Of a stretch of 64,000 nucleotides of DNA, positions 49,059 to 63,055 are shown piece by piece. Both the position numbers and the translations under genes were made by a program. A model generated the notes under the pieces. It had not been told where the DNA came from, ran no database searches, and saw only the letters and a program-made list of their open reading frames with translations. The stretch lies in contig NC_132977.1 of NCBI RefSeq assembly GCF_047496725.1, positions 963,001 through 1,027,000 on the forward strand. The letters are read 5' to 3'. The stretch comes from Anoplolepis gracilipes (taxonomy: Eukaryota; Arthropoda; Insecta; Hymenoptera; Formicidae). Each line of letters begins with the position of its first letter. Position 1 is the first letter of the stretch.

Positions 49059-51346
49059 ACATACATACCAATATGTTTAACTGTATAAGTAACGGCGTTT
49101 TCTGACATTTCTGCGGTATTCGCGCCAAACGCATGAAAATTAACGTGACGCAAGATTGATTATATTTGTTGCAAATAAAAAATGTTTTTCGACGTAATTG
49201 CATTAGTATGGAGAATCTTTTTTATGTTACCATTATGAGATCAATTTATTGCGTATATATATTTACGTTGATACAAATATGCCATTTATGATATTCGATT
49301 ATATCGAAGGACTAGTTAAAAGAAGATATATAGATAGTGGTACGTAATACGTTTCTCGGGTGCAAAGGATATTGAACGGAATTCTCTGTTCGCTATAAGA
49401 GAAAGGGTCATAGGTGAAATGTGGGTAAGACGCATTTATCTTCGTTTGAGACGAATCGAGTGCGAATAGCCGAACACCGATAACCCTCGTACACCTGGGA
49501 TACGGATCGACTTATTTCCGACAAATCGGCACGAATGGCGCCAGGGTTTCGATTGATCGAACGAAACATTCTCCCGTCCCGGAGACCCTCCCGAGGGATC
49601 GGAACGTCCCCTCCGGTCCCGCCACGTTTCTATCCACGACAACGAAAGTCGAAACTTTCCTCGATTCCGACCATGAAATCCCTAAGCGTAAAGGTACAAT
49701 GATTTGCACTGTAAACGTAAAGAGAATATGCGTCCTCGAGCTATTTTCAACATACATCTATTGTGTTCCCGCGAAAGTAATATACCATGGAAAACACAAT
49801 AAAAAGCTGATCGCATTTTTTATTCGTCAACTTTTACATAATAGCAGCGCATAAACAATTCTGCGTGCTTCTCTGCGTTTATTAAAAGTACTACAACTTT
49901 TTCCATATAGAATATCTATGAATCTCGTTTGAAAAAATTGCGTTATACATTTCTTGATTATTTCATTTAGCCGCGATATAAAAAACATAATTGGAAAGCC
50001 GCGTCGTTACGCCATCATTTACCGCACTTGTCAAGCCTCAATCTGTCTCGGATAACGTCTCTCGCTAAATTGCACCGCCTTTTTTCCTTCATCAACCACC
50101 GTTTAAGTATTCTTTGAAGGCCAGGCGCAGAATTCTACTCGTTTTATTCGCGGCTCGCTCGCCCTCTCGTTCGTTCGCTCATGTGCCAGCTCACGCTGCA
50201 CAAACGCGCGGCTATGCCTCCGAGATATTTTAATTGTCGCCTCAAAGCACAGCCGGGCCCTAATGTAAAAATTCTTCGTCACTTGGGTGAAATATGAGAG
50301 GAGTTGACGAGTCGCTAATAACCTCCCCGCGGAGCTACTGACGGCGAATTTAAAGTTCCCCGACGGGAACTCTCCAAAGTGTGATTCTACACTCATATCT
50401 TAATCTAATGCATTAACACTTTTATAATAAACATGAAAATCTTTTTTTTCTGAATATAAAAATATAAAATTAAAGTTGAATTACACTCTCCATTTATTCT
50501 TTATCAATATAATTTTTATTATTATTATTCTAATTGTAAATATAAAAATAATTAACAACATTATCCTTCTGCTTTATTTCGTAGAATTTTTTCTCTCCCA
50601 CTCGGTTATAATTTATTCATTTTAGTTGATTGTATAAGGATAATGATTAAGCGAAATATTTTCATTATTCATAAAAGCGTTAAATATTTATTTTGAAAAT
50701 AATGGCGATAGTTGGAAAAAAAATAGACTGGAATAGCGAGGTGCATCGAATCGTTACAAAGGATTTCATTCCATCGATAGTCGCGTTTCGATTTCCGAGG
50801 CTCAGGTGCCTGAATGTTGAATTTAGTCCCCGGGGCTCGGCTGTGCACAGGAGCCCGTGCAGAGGAAGTTCATAGGATCGCACGCCGAGTAAATCGGGGT
50901 GCAAGGGGATCGACACTGTAAACGCGAGCCGGTAAAGAGAGCCGTTGGAGCTCGTTAACACGCCCTTTCGACGGACCTTAAATCACTCGTGTTCTCGAAG
51001 AATTGGAAAAGAAACTTTATAACATTCTGAGATTAAATTGGATTCCCCGTCCCTTTCCGTCCACGTACGGAAAGAGCATGCAAAGAAGGAAAGCGAGCTA
51101 AGAAACTCCGTGCCGGCTTAATTTTCCAGAGACTTATTCGGAAGTCCGTCAGTTAGCCACGGAAGTTAAATCGCCGCGGGTATATCGATTAGCAATAGGA
51201 GAAACCTTTACTTTGCGAGGTAATGAATTGATTCACATCGATTAGTTTGCGAGGGATCGTTATACTTGCCAAATGAACTCCCGACGAGGCGAACACTTTC
51301 GAACGTATATTTCTGCTTCTCGACAGTGCGTATCAGAGTGCGTAGA

Positions 51347-52229
51347 GGAGTTACGCCTAGTCATAACGAAGGAAAAATGGTGTTTTTAATGAATTTTTTT
51401 TTGCAATTTATTTTTTATCTTATAATACAATATTTGGACCTAATTTTAGTGTATTTACATTTTAAAAAGTTTCAAAATATTTTAAATTATGGCCGCTCTC
51501 CCGATGGGTCTTTTTTTTTGGTGCTTTGCGTTGACCAATGTAGTTTGGAATTGGCTCATCTAAAGTGAAATTTTTCTGCGGTTATTAATTGAAAAATATA
51601 CATTCTATAGACTGGACAAAGGGTTTTATGAAAAATTATTTTTTTCCAAAATGGCGGCTGTCTGAAGAAAAAGTTCGATTTTCATCTTAAAAAAAAAAAA
51701 GATTATTTTTTAATAAAAAAGGAAAAAAACAATATAAAAAAAATCCTTCGTTCAGTCTCTGCATAAGTATATAAGAAATAAGTTCTCACAAAATTTGAAG
51801 ATAAGCGATTCAATAGTTTTTGCATAATCGTGGTCATTGATTTGAAGAATGCACTTTTGAGAAAAACGCGTTTAAAGTTTTGCGTTATAATTACAGTAAG
51901 ATACTTATTATTTTTTTAAACTTACATAGAATCAGCTATTCCAGTACCATAAAGTAATCCCTCTTTAATAGAGGCTATAGCTTCTAAAACAACGACTTGC
52001 TCTTGTCTGCGTCGCATTCTTTCTTTCTATCTCTGTTCGATGTACAATATAATGAGTAAAAAAAAATAGAATAATGCTTTCAGCGCGTGATCGTCCAAAA
52101 GGAACGCAGCCTTTGTCAATTTTCCCCAGATCAACATAAAATTTTAAACACATATTTTCGAAACATTGTACTTTATGAAAATGAAAAAAACAATGCGATT
52201 TTTCGAATTTTATGACTAGGTGTAACCCC
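51347..52229. mobile_element. non-autonomous DNA transposon with terminal inverted repeats, about 883 bp
   Basis: The left end reads GGAGTTACGCCTAGTCATAA. The complement of the right end reads GGGGTTACACCTAGTCATAA, 18 of 20 identical, with similarity continuing for about 14 more bases (both reach GAAAAAT). The interior is AT-rich and has no long open frame, so it would need a transposase in trans. No clear target-site duplication is visible, and I cannot assign a superfamily. Confidence 0.72.
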
Positions 52230-55200
52230 CCTAAAGTGATTATTCAGTGGTTTGGTGGCGAGACGCCAAACTTTCCGTACTGATAAAATTTTTTCTCCTC
52301 CTCTCCCTCGCTCGCTTTCGGCGGCGGTGAAAAATAATTTGCCACGCGGAACGCAACTTTTCGCGAGTATTTCGGGCCATTTGTCCGCGGTAGCACCTCG
52401 CCTTTCAGAAGGAACTACTTTAATATCGCCCCTGTCGTCCATTTCGTATGCATGCCGCGACGCGCGATCTCGTTTTCTCTTTCTCTCTCGGTCGTCCCGC
52501 CGCAATTCCTTCGTCCAATTCAGAGAAAAAGCACACATGAGCGCTCGTTGGAAATGGTACTCGTTCGTAACCCTCCACGGACAGGATCATTCGGATCATG
52601 CTCCGCAGTCTGAGGTGTGCGCGTCTGGCGTGTAAAAGAAGGAATCGCAGATATAACTTTAAAGTGCAACTACAACTATCCATTTCGCGCTACGGATAAA
52701 AATCCTCCTTACACACGCACTTACTTGCCACTCGGACAAACCTCATGAGAAACTGAAATTGAAACGGAAGTCTCGTGCAGCACGAGAGAGAAGTCGTACT
52801 TTTTTTTAAATCCTTTAACACCTCGACTTAAATCGTAGAATACCGCGGCTAAGTATACCGAGTGCTGTGGAAGATTTTAGTTTTGTAGCAAAGTTCTACA
52901 GCTATACGTTAGACTGCGTGTTTACATGACACAAAAATCTTTTGCGTAATTCTCTCTCTGTCAAGCATTGTTTTATTTGTTTTCATTTATCAATTGTATT
53001 AAATTTTACACATCTTTCTTGAATTTACTTTTTTCTAAATCTTGTCGTATTGTTTAAGTATGAATTAATATTCTCCTTTTTTCTCTAATATATAATACTT
53101 TGATATATTAATTAGTTTTCTCTCTAGTGCTTTGATACATTTATTATCTAATAACGAGTTTTTTTTATCAATTTTTATAGATAAAGAAAATAATGATAAA
53201 AAATTGCTTTATGTGGTGTTCAAAAAAGATAATAAATGCTTTACGTGTTCACAAATGATACACGCTTTAAAATAAAATAACCGTTACCTGGACGGGATAA
53301 TTTTAAGAACATATGTTACATCAAAGTAGCTTTTAATAAAGAGCATCGCAGAGGAAACGTGGCTTAATAATGTAGGGAAGCTTTCGTCCGCTCTCCATTG
53401 TCGCTTGAAAGCTGTGCAAATAAAGAGGACGCAGTAAACTCTACAGTTATTGGCACTCTAAGAGCAGGTGTTTGGAATGATTTCTCCTGGGATCTCCCGG
53501 CTTCTCGTCCAATGTGATTTTTTTCTTTAACCGAGCGGAGTTTATTGTGCGTATAAGAAGACACGGAAAGATTAGTAGAAGACCGAGAAGTAATATCGAA
53601 TCGCATGCTGCTTTGTCATAAATTTTAACATTCTCATGTAACTCATTTTTACGCGAGCGTAGCTTGTACTGTTTTTATCTAAGCAATATTTCAGAATATT
53701 TTTAGGATTAGAAGCATATAAATTGTTCTGATATCTCTCTCATTAAAAAGTTGTCTTTTATTACATAAATATAATATATTACATCATTCATCTCATACAG
53801 ACCTAAAGAATAGTAAAAGATGAATTTTTTTAGCTTCATGGTATAATAACTCATTATATATTTGACATACGTTAAATTATTATACGTTTACCTTGAGTAT
53901 ATAAATCTCGGGGCCTGTAAGCTGAAAAAAAAAAAATATCGTGTCTCTTCGAGATCGATCTAAAATCAAGTTCCGAATAAAGACGCGTGGGTTGTTTTCC
54001 AACGAGCGGGCATTTTTGCCGGAACACGATTCAGGCCTCTGTCATTTCGGACGATTCGTTTTCTGCTTGCCTTCGTCGTCGGCGGCAGACGCGCAGACTC
54101 GTGAGGACGTAGGTGGAAACACGAACTTCCAGAGGGACACTCGCTCTCTGTCCACCGTACGTTCAGGCGAGGCCATGATCATAAATTCACAGCATGCGAG
54201 CTCGCGCCAGAACCGTGTCTTCATAAAATCTTAGATCGAAGATTACCGCGCTCTCGACGCGTCGCGTCGCCCGCGCGGACGCGAAAAAAATAATTAGACG
54301 GACGAGCTTTTATACACGGCGGATATATTCGCGATATGTATATAAATTATCACGAAAATGTGCGGCTAATTCTTATTTATTAGGGCACTTTACTTTAGCC
54401 TTTCCTTCACTACGAGCTATAAAATGATATAAAGTTATTTTAGGAAGAATAGGAAGGAACTTATACTTTCATGAAGAAGCTTTCATTTTTCATAATTATA
54501 TTGTCTATTATCTATAAAGAAAATATTATTTCTTGAATTTAATATTATACATTATTTAGGAATAATTGAATTTAGTCTACAATATTTTTCTATCTGCAAC
54601 GCAAAATTTTCTATGTGTGTAAGAAAGAGAGATACATTGAAAAAAAAAATGATAAAAGTACATCTCATAAGTACAAAATTGCACAATAAATAATAGAAGT
54701 ATATATAACATTTCTATTGTGTAATTTTACATTTATTGTTTATGTAATTTTACATATTGTTTTACGGAGTAGAGAAACTTTCGCCAGCTGACACTTTACA
54801 CTCACTACTCTCCGTATTTCTTGCTTTTGTGGACGAATTAAAATATTACGAGATTTTATACGAAGGAACAATTAAAGCGTACATGCAAAATGGTCGTTAC
54901 GCATGCTCGTCGTGACACTGTGTGTTTTAAAAATGTAAATTAATAAAATCTCCAAGTGCGCGCGAGCAGTACATCCTAGCTAACCAGTGAGACACTACCG
55001 TGAGAGGGTTTGGTATAATTTATGCTCGCGCTCGTAGGGTTGGTTTGCCCCATAAAGCAAGATAAATACGCGTACCTACGCATACTTTTAAGGCTTCTAC
55101 ACGCGGATCGGGCGCAATCGAATTTTCAGGCATCGTATTACGACTGGCAAGTTTCTCGGCGATGCCGCGGCACGTGCGGATAGAAATGGGTTGAAGTAAC

Positions 55201-56001
55201 GTACATAACTTCAACTACCGCTGTAAAATTCTTTCCTCAGTAGCTTAACTTTCTTGCGCTTGGCAGGCAAATATATTTACGAAATCGCGGAATGATGCAA
55301 GAGCTGAACACAACCTAAGGGCCGGTCAATACGTGCGCCACAGCTCCGCATTGCTCCGCGAAAGTACTCGTATATCTCTCCCTTCACGTGCTTTCTCGAT
55401 AATATGAAAGATATGTTTACTATCCGTCCACTAGTCTTCCTGCTTTCTCCTTTTTATTTGCGCCAATCTAATCGCCCTCTATTAATCATTTCGTACTATT
55501 TGTAACATATTTCTATGACGTTTCCTTGAATTTCAGTTCAATTTCATTAATACAATTGTCGTAGTCTTACATAATCAAAATGAATTAATCAAATTCATGT
55601 TAATACTTTTTTAATAATGTTCATAATTATTTATATTAAGAAAATAATTATACAACTTATGTATCTCTGCATTCTTTATCTCTATTCTTTTTTACTAGAG
55701 TTAAATTGCTACGGGAATTATATCGCAATACATTTCTCGCAAGTATCAGTATATATATTACTGTATGATTCGTGGATATGTAGCATGTTATGATTTTATT
55801 TCAATCATGTCCTCCGTTTTATAGGAATTGCTGGCGCACCAGTACTAAACGTTCCTCGAACTCGAAGCAATTCATGCTTGCGTGTTACTCGGCGAAAATG
55901 CGCTCGTATATCTTTTCGTTCAAGGTGTCTTCCCAAGAGATACGTTTACTACCCTGTTCTCGTTTTTCTTTTTTCCCTCGTTTTTCTCTTTCTCTTTTTT
56001 C

Positions 56002-56042
<41 letters not shown>

Positions 56043-56183
56043 CTCGACCGTGTCGATTGATCATCTCTCGTACTATCCTTTCCCATAACTTTACCAAATG
56101 CATCGAACTCAAACCATGCGTGTGCTTCACGGCATTTATCGTACCGACGAAATTGTTTTCATATACAATTTGCGCCATTTATA
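52230..56183. other. non-coding region between the two inverted-repeat elements
   Basis: AT-rich with one CpG-containing block (about 53.9-54.3 kb) and a CT microsatellite. No supportable gene. Confidence 0.55.
56005..56037. repeat. (CT)16 microsatellite
   Basis: Uninterrupted CT inside a longer pyrimidine-rich stretch. Confidence 0.95.
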
Positions 56184-56455
56184 CAGGGTGTTCTGTGTAA
56201 TTGATGAAAAATCTGCTAATGGCAGATTTTTAAGATTATTTGGAAACGATTTTTTCTCATTAAAAATATCAATGCAGAGTTTACTTTAATAGAATTTTAA
56301 TTTAAGGCTTAATTACAAAGATACACAATGATAAAAAATTGGAAACTTGCAAAAAATAATGACGTCTCTCAATATTTTCACTGAGGAAACATCGACTCTA
56401 AATGATTTCAAAGAATCTGCCATTAGCAGGTTTTTCACTAATTACAGGACACCCT
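56184..56455. mobile_element. MITE with ~46-bp terminal inverted repeats
   Basis: The left terminus begins CAGGGTGTTCTGTGTAATTG. The complement of the right terminus begins TAGGGTGTCCTGTAATTAGT. Both continue into CTGCTAATGGCAGAT with only a few mismatches and a 2-nt gap. The flanks are TATA on the left and TATATA on the right, consistent with a TA or TATA target duplication. The 272-bp interior has no coding capacity. Each terminus contains its own small palindrome, perfect (10-bp arms, 5-nt loop) in the left one at 56207-56231. Confidence 0.85.
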
Positions 56456-57728
56456 ATATATATATATATACATGATTCTGTGCATTATTTAATTGCACAT
56501 ATACATATATATACTGACTAATTGTATGATGAGTGACGCTATAAAAGATACGTAATAATGAAATAAATTATTCAATTTAAGAATTTGATATAATCACAAA
56601 CATATAAAGATTATTTAATGCATTATTAAATCTTTAAATAATTTTTTTACTGTTAACAGATTAAATGTTTAATGTATTAGTGTGTTACGTGTGTCAGTTA
56701 TTGCTAAAGTTTTCTAAAGTTTTCTAAAGTGATATAAATTAACTTTTCAATTTAATTTTCACTTTTGCAAAGTTTAATTTTATCTTCATGACAATATATG
56801 TGCGAAGAAAATGAATTATTCGATGTGATTACTTCAAGAACGATTACGAAATGGCATGTCAATTCTCGACGGAATATATTCGCATAATCAGTATACCTCT
56901 TCTTTGCATGTTTATTTGAGAAAAATGTTAAGCAGTAACTTGTTCGCGACACAGTTTCCTGCGTCAGACGCAACAGATGACACAATCGCGACAAGCATTG
57001 TTTCAGAACGGAAAAGTTTCCGACGCGCCTCGCATCATTCATTGTAGGAAACAGGAAAGGAACGAGAGTAACGGGTTGACAAACGACAACAAGACCGATG
57101 AAATCTTCCTTAGCATGAGAATGCACTTTGGGGATCAAGCACGGTTACGATCCGTAAGCGTTCGTAATGTCTCCATCCATCACGCTTCTTAGAGTTCGAT
57201 CGTTCGACTGGTCCTCTCAGTATGCTGATTAATGATCGGCGAGTCGTACAGCTATCAAGGGTGCCCGGCTTCGAATTTCCTTCGTAGATCGACGTAGCCT
57301 GTTAATTCGCGAAATCCGACCAGTGTCCATCCGATCGATGTCTGATTTCTTCTTATTCCTTGCTTTTCCTTCTGTTCTTTTTTTTCCTTTTCTTCCTTGA
57401 AGAACTGCGGGTGCTCCGTAGCTTCTTTCAATCAATGTCGATTAATCTCGATTTGGGCGCATCTTCTCTCTCTACATCTCTCTTGCGAAATACATTTTTT
57501 TCGGCGCTCTTATACTGCAGTCTCTCTCAACTAAAGGGCGGAGAGCGAATAATTATTCATCATGGTCTTTGCCTAATTCCAACTCGTTAATCATCGTCTT
57601 CGAGAACTCTCTTTCTTAAGTCAATGACTTGCAAGAAATCGAGGCTATAAACTTCTTCAATAATCTGAATTGAGCAAACGTTGCAAGTTTTCTTCAGTTT
57701 AACTATTTAAAAAATGTGAAACTACAAA

Positions 57729-57771
57729 ATATATTTTATAAATATTTTAATGATATATTTATAAAATATAT
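57729..57771. repeat. perfect 17-bp AT inverted repeat
   Basis: ATATATTTTATAAATAT (57729-57745) and its exact complement ATATTTATAAAATATAT (57755-57771) flank a 9-nt loop. Confidence 0.8.
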
Positions 57772-59235
57772 AGTAAAGAATATAATATAACAAAATAAAA
57801 AATACAATTTACAATAACAATATAGAGTTATGCAATATAAAATATAATTACAAAATATTTTATTTAATAGAGTTGTACGAAAATGTTATTCAAAATGCGT
57901 GCAATGTAAAATTTATTAAGTTTTTAAATTAGATATGACAGTGATTAATTACATGATATTTATCATCGATTCTAAATTATAAAATTTATAAGAATTACAT
58001 TATGCAAACAAACCGTGATAAGCAGAATCATTAATAAATTAATTAATTATCTCTCAATTGTAAAAGAAAATATTTAAATATTGATGCATTTTGATTAAAA
58101 ACATTCGTGCGCACAAATGATATATCGTCTTAATAACACGTGATTCCGTAATTATTTATGTTAATCAACATTGATTCACAACTGACAAGAAAGATGTTAG
58201 AAAATAATCTTCAAAGGCATAACCAATTCACTTTTATCAAAGTGTTATATATGTATTATGCGTTTGTGTTTTTTACTAGTTGACATTAATATTTGTATTT
58301 ATTTATAATAAATAGACAGCACAATTTCCAGTCGTTTGTTGGCATACCAATTGCCTAACGCAATGTGGATGCATTTAATAGTCACGTAGTAATAGATCGG
58401 TAACCACATTCGTGCTAATAATATATCAAACTATTAGCGTAATTGCTATGGTAACATCGTGTATCGTAAAATTGTTACGCTCGCAAATGTCTGCGGACAT
58501 TAACGTAGATGCATTTTTAATATAAAGTGTCATTTCATCCGTCGATGTCTCTGAATGGCAAGATGATCGGGAGTTACAAGAAAGAACGAAAAAAAATGGG
58601 AAAAAGTTAAACAAAAAATGGGCAAGAAAAGAAAAACTACCGTTGAATTATCGCGGAAAGAAGTCAAAGTTGAACGCATAAATGTTCCTCGATATTCAAT
58701 CGCAAGGGAACAATCAATTCCAAATTTACCATATCGATTTCGATATTTTTTATCGCTTCGAAAGCTATGCATTCTTCCATGCGATCTTCGTCTCTGTGAA
58801 AACAAACAGTAGAATTTGGATCTCTGAACAATGGATCGCCCGATGTGTTCTATCGATCAGTGGCTTATTCAGTCTACATTATCTGTACGTGAGCGTTCGT
58901 ATCCACTCCCTTTCACCGTACTTTAATTCACTCTTTTACCCTCTTTCTCTCGCGTCACCGTTAAATCTTTACGCCACAGCGTATTTGGCGCGATTCCTTC
59001 CTGTAATTGACGCTCATTCGATCCGCTTACGTACTCCGGTAGATCTCTCTCGGACGCTGTTTTTGTCCTTAATTACTTTGCTCGGCGTGGCACCGAAAAA
59101 GAAAGACTGCAAAAGAGAAGGGGATGGGTGGTATGCTAGAGACTCGTTAGTTTTCATTCGAGTCGCCAAACTAATTAATTTCGCCCTGGCCGCGACGAGC
59201 TGCGTGTCTTCCGCTTAAATTGTGAAAAGAATCAA

Positions 59236-59240
<5 letters not shown>

Positions 59241-59272
<32 letters not shown>
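59241..59272. repeat. (GA)16 microsatellite
   Basis: Uninterrupted GA dinucleotides. Confidence 0.95.
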
Positions 59273-59278
<6 letters not shown>

Positions 59279-59637
59279 CTCTCTCTTTTCGACCGTTTCC
59301 CCAATTAGACACGGATACGTAACCGTCGTTAAATTAACTCTGCTCGACGCGGCCAGGGCGTGTCATGTGTGAGATTGATCGTTGACGGTCCTCTTTCAGA
59401 GAAGAGACAACGTCAGACAGAATCGTTTTCACGGTCGGAATATGAACGCGCACACGTGCACGCGTAAACTTGGAATGTTTCTTTATGTGGGTGACAGGGT
59501 GACGGAGAAAAATCGTGCATCTTCTTTGGAGTTGAGAAAGTCTCTTCTTCGCAGTGCGACGTCAAACTCATATATGCAGTCGCAGGACTGATGTTACCGT
59601 TCGACTACATGTACACGTCACAAAATTGAGTTGTTTC

Positions 59638-59913
59638 TTAGGAAGTTGGTAAACGTTGTCGAAACGATTGAATATTTCTTGCCATTGTTATCTGTACAAT
59701 AATTCGTAATTTCCCACGTAAATTACCCTTCCCAGTTAGCTGCGATTTATGATAATCGCCTTTTGATTTGACAAATTTGCCGAAAATCTCACGATCCTCC
59801 GGTGATTTTATATCGTCCGAATCATAAAACATTCGCAAAATAAGATATCGAAAATCTTGAAGAGAACTACGCTCGTAATTGAAGTCGCATACAATACGAA
59901 GAATTCCTTCCAT
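59638..59913 (-). CDS. candidate small ORF, 91 aa, unrecognised
   Basis: ATG-initiated frame with balanced, charged composition (MEGILRIVCDFNYERSS..., SPEDREIFGKFVKSKGDY) and no repeat-derived segment. There is no signal peptide or membrane segment and no recognised domain. It could be an isolated exon; support is composition only. Confidence 0.2.
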   Translation of the reverse strand: MEGILRIVCDFNYERSSLQDFRYLILRMFYDSDDIKSPEDREIFGKFVKSKGDYHKSQLTGKGNLRGKLRIIVQITMARNIQSFRQRLPTS

Positions 59914-62084
59914 TATATTTCTTCCTCTCTTTCGTAGTGCAAGAATTTAGATCTGTACAACAGCGAATCGCGGAGGGGCATAAAAGGGCTTGGGTTATGT
60001 CTGGATTCACTGGTGTGTTCGCGCAAAAGAGACTGCATGGGAAGAGCGGAATCGTGCACACCCTGATTACACCATAAATCGAATCTCGGCCGACCGCGCG
60101 GAAGCTCGGATTAAATGAAATTCCTATGCCATCTCGTATATCTTTCCGGTTTGCAGTGGCGGTTGCTTCGGCAACGAGAAAACCACGTCAATGTAACGTT
60201 TCTCGTCTGAGAAGGTTTTCGAGACGCTTTGCATGAAATATACAGGAAGATTTGGGCGTGGATCTCACCTTACTCTTATTAAATGCAATCTACTAGGTTG
60301 ATTGATAACTACGCCGCGACTGGCGTACCGCTCTGCAGGGAAACAATAAATCTAGAATCCAACAGTTAAAATGCGAAATTGCTGGATATCCGATATCCCG
60401 AAGCTTAATATATGGGACTTTAAAATATCCCCGTCAGTTGTTTCCGTCAGATAAAGAATTGTGGAATATTTTGCTATAGATAGTAGCTGCAATTTTAACA
60501 TGACATATTCTAGCTCTCTAGAGAATACAATATATATCGAATATTAATAATATATATTATACAAAAAAAAGTAAATGCAATATGTTATATATTTTAAGGA
60601 AAAAAAAAAAAGGAAAAATCTTAATATACTTAACATTAAAATTAAATCAATAATCAAGTAAAATTACATGCAATTTACCATTTAGACAATGTGCATATAA
60701 GTGATTTTTATCCTTAATATATATTTTATATATATTAATCAATTTTCATAATATATTTGTTTCATTCAATTGTATCTTTCATTCTTTTATAATGTTCAAT
60801 ATTCCATTGACAACACCATTGGTAGGGTTGGCACGATGTTTCTATCTCAAGACACTATTCGTTCCGACAGTGCGCGTTTCGTGGCATTACATCGTCTCGT
60901 CTTGGCCGTAGAAAGAGAGATGAAGAGATAAGAAACGCGAGGCAGTGATAAAGGAGAAAGGGGATGATTTGCGCTAGAAAGAAAGAGAGAGGGAGAAAGA
61001 GACAGAGAAGAAAACGAACTAAGCGAGTCGAACACGGTCTTTGAGCGTGGGCGGGCAAGCCGAAAGATCGACAAGATCGATAAGATTGCTCGACCGCAGT
61101 TCAATGCTCGTGGTTGAATTGTCAACTGGTTTTGTCGATTCATCGAACGATCAAGATTCAGACCCGCGAAACACCTCGAAATTCTGCGAGAGAAAAAGAC
61201 ATGGCGTATTGCTTACGCATCTTACGTATCAATTTGACTATTCTACATGTATTGTATCATTTATTTAAAGTACCAATATTTTGAACATTATTTCCTTTGT
61301 CTGTAACGGAACTCTGATGTAAAGTTAACAATTGCACAGACGTGCGAAAAACTTTCGATAAAAAAACTCAATCGCAGAAAATGTGGCTGCCTTGAACGAC
61401 TTTATAATCGAAGACCTCGACTCAGCGGATTGCCAAACGAAGTCGGTGTTCCGATTCTACAGTGCCGTAAAAGTATCTGGCTTTGGAAAGTTTTTAACGA
61501 GCTTCTTCGCTCGTTTTTTCCTCGGGACCGAACTGGTGTTTACTCTGGTAAAGTAAGACTTGGCGACGCTGGTACCCGTAGATGGAAACGTGGTGTACTA
61601 TCGTTTGTTATTTGTTTTTGTTCCGGTACTGCGGTTTACCGGAGAAAAATGTAAGTATCTTCTCTTCGAAATGAAATGTGCAAGAGGCGAGTGACCGTTC
61701 GACTGTTTGTCTTGCGTGCCTCGAGGCGATGTTAATTAAATTGCTCGGAATCGAGTCTTATCGAGAATTAATATCAATTAAAAGCAACGATCTGTCGGCA
61801 ATCGTGATTGATTGCGCTATGAAATAACGAAATGTCTTGTTCATTTAGAATTCAAATAATTCCTCGTAATTCCTTTCCATAATAAACAAACGATTTCCTG
61901 CTACATTGCTTCGTTCCTTTTGTCGTTCTTTTCATAGTTTCGTATACAGATGTATATATTTGCTTATGTTAATTTTTACGAAAGAGTATTTTTGTACACT
62001 GAACAAATTTACTTGTGCAATATACTACGAGTTTTCAATAAGAATTAATTATTTTTAATAAGAATTAATTACTTTACATACTCT

Positions 62085-62109
62085 CTTTCTTTCTTTCTTT
62101 CTTTCTTTC
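62085..62109. repeat. (CTTT)6 microsatellite
   Basis: About six TTTC units. Confidence 0.93.
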
Positions 62110-63035
62110 ATGAAAATAAACAGTTTCTTAGATATATTAAAGCAGATATTCTTAGATTAAGAAGAATTTGATGCGTCAAACATTGTATTATTTCTTTTCT
62201 TTTTTTAATAATAATCTAATACCATCTTCCCCCTAAAACATTCAATGATGTGAAAGTGACAGTGATTTTTCTCTCTTAATATTTAAAGTAGATCAACTGT
62301 TACGATAGCTCCGGGATAGAAATATCCACAACTGTTTCTCTGCTTGTGTTGTTAAATCCAATTACAAAATCCAATTTACATATACGCGCGTACACCCTAT
62401 CTTAGCGCGATACTTACAATAGTTTTAAACGAATAGAAATCGGATACCGAATGAAGACATTTGGCCATTTCCAGACTACGATTTTGCTGGTCGACCGCGT
62501 CTACGGAATCACGTCATGAACTTTGCTCGTTACAAGCGCCGGAGCGGACGCACGAAGAGGATCGTGCTGCGACGTTAATCCTTTGACAGTTCGAGAACGG
62601 GTATTTGCCGAGCTAATGTCACGCGAGAGAACAGGACAGGACGGGCGGTAAGATGGAACGAGACGCCGGATGGAAGAACAGCGCGAAAGGGGAGGAACGT
62701 GACGGGGACAACCCTCGCACGAATGTCCGACCCTTTGTTTGAGCTCTGTCAACCGAGATACATTTTCCGTTTCGCGCCAAGGGTGCAAAGCGATTGTTCG
62801 ACGCTAGAGCTGCGAGTATAAGAGCACATCTTTCAGCTGCACTTACGCGCATTACAGCACCCTCTTTCTGCGTCTTTTACTGCACGATCCTTCATAGTAA
62901 TCATCTCTTGTATCGCTAGGATTTGAGCGATACAAAAAATTCAGTCTACACTCCACACGTGCAGTTGTATATAATTAAATAAATCTATGATGCGAAAATG
63001 GTTAATACTATTACGTTAATCAATGTGTCATCAAC

Positions 63036-63055
63036 TATATATATATATATATATA
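63036..63055. repeat. (AT)10 microsatellite next to a T run
   Basis: AT dinucleotides followed by poly(T). Confidence 0.9.

Noticed and set aside
58682..59218. 178-codon plus-strand open frame
   Set aside because: No domain, no convincing signal peptide or membrane pattern, composition typical of chance translation; no splice partner seen.
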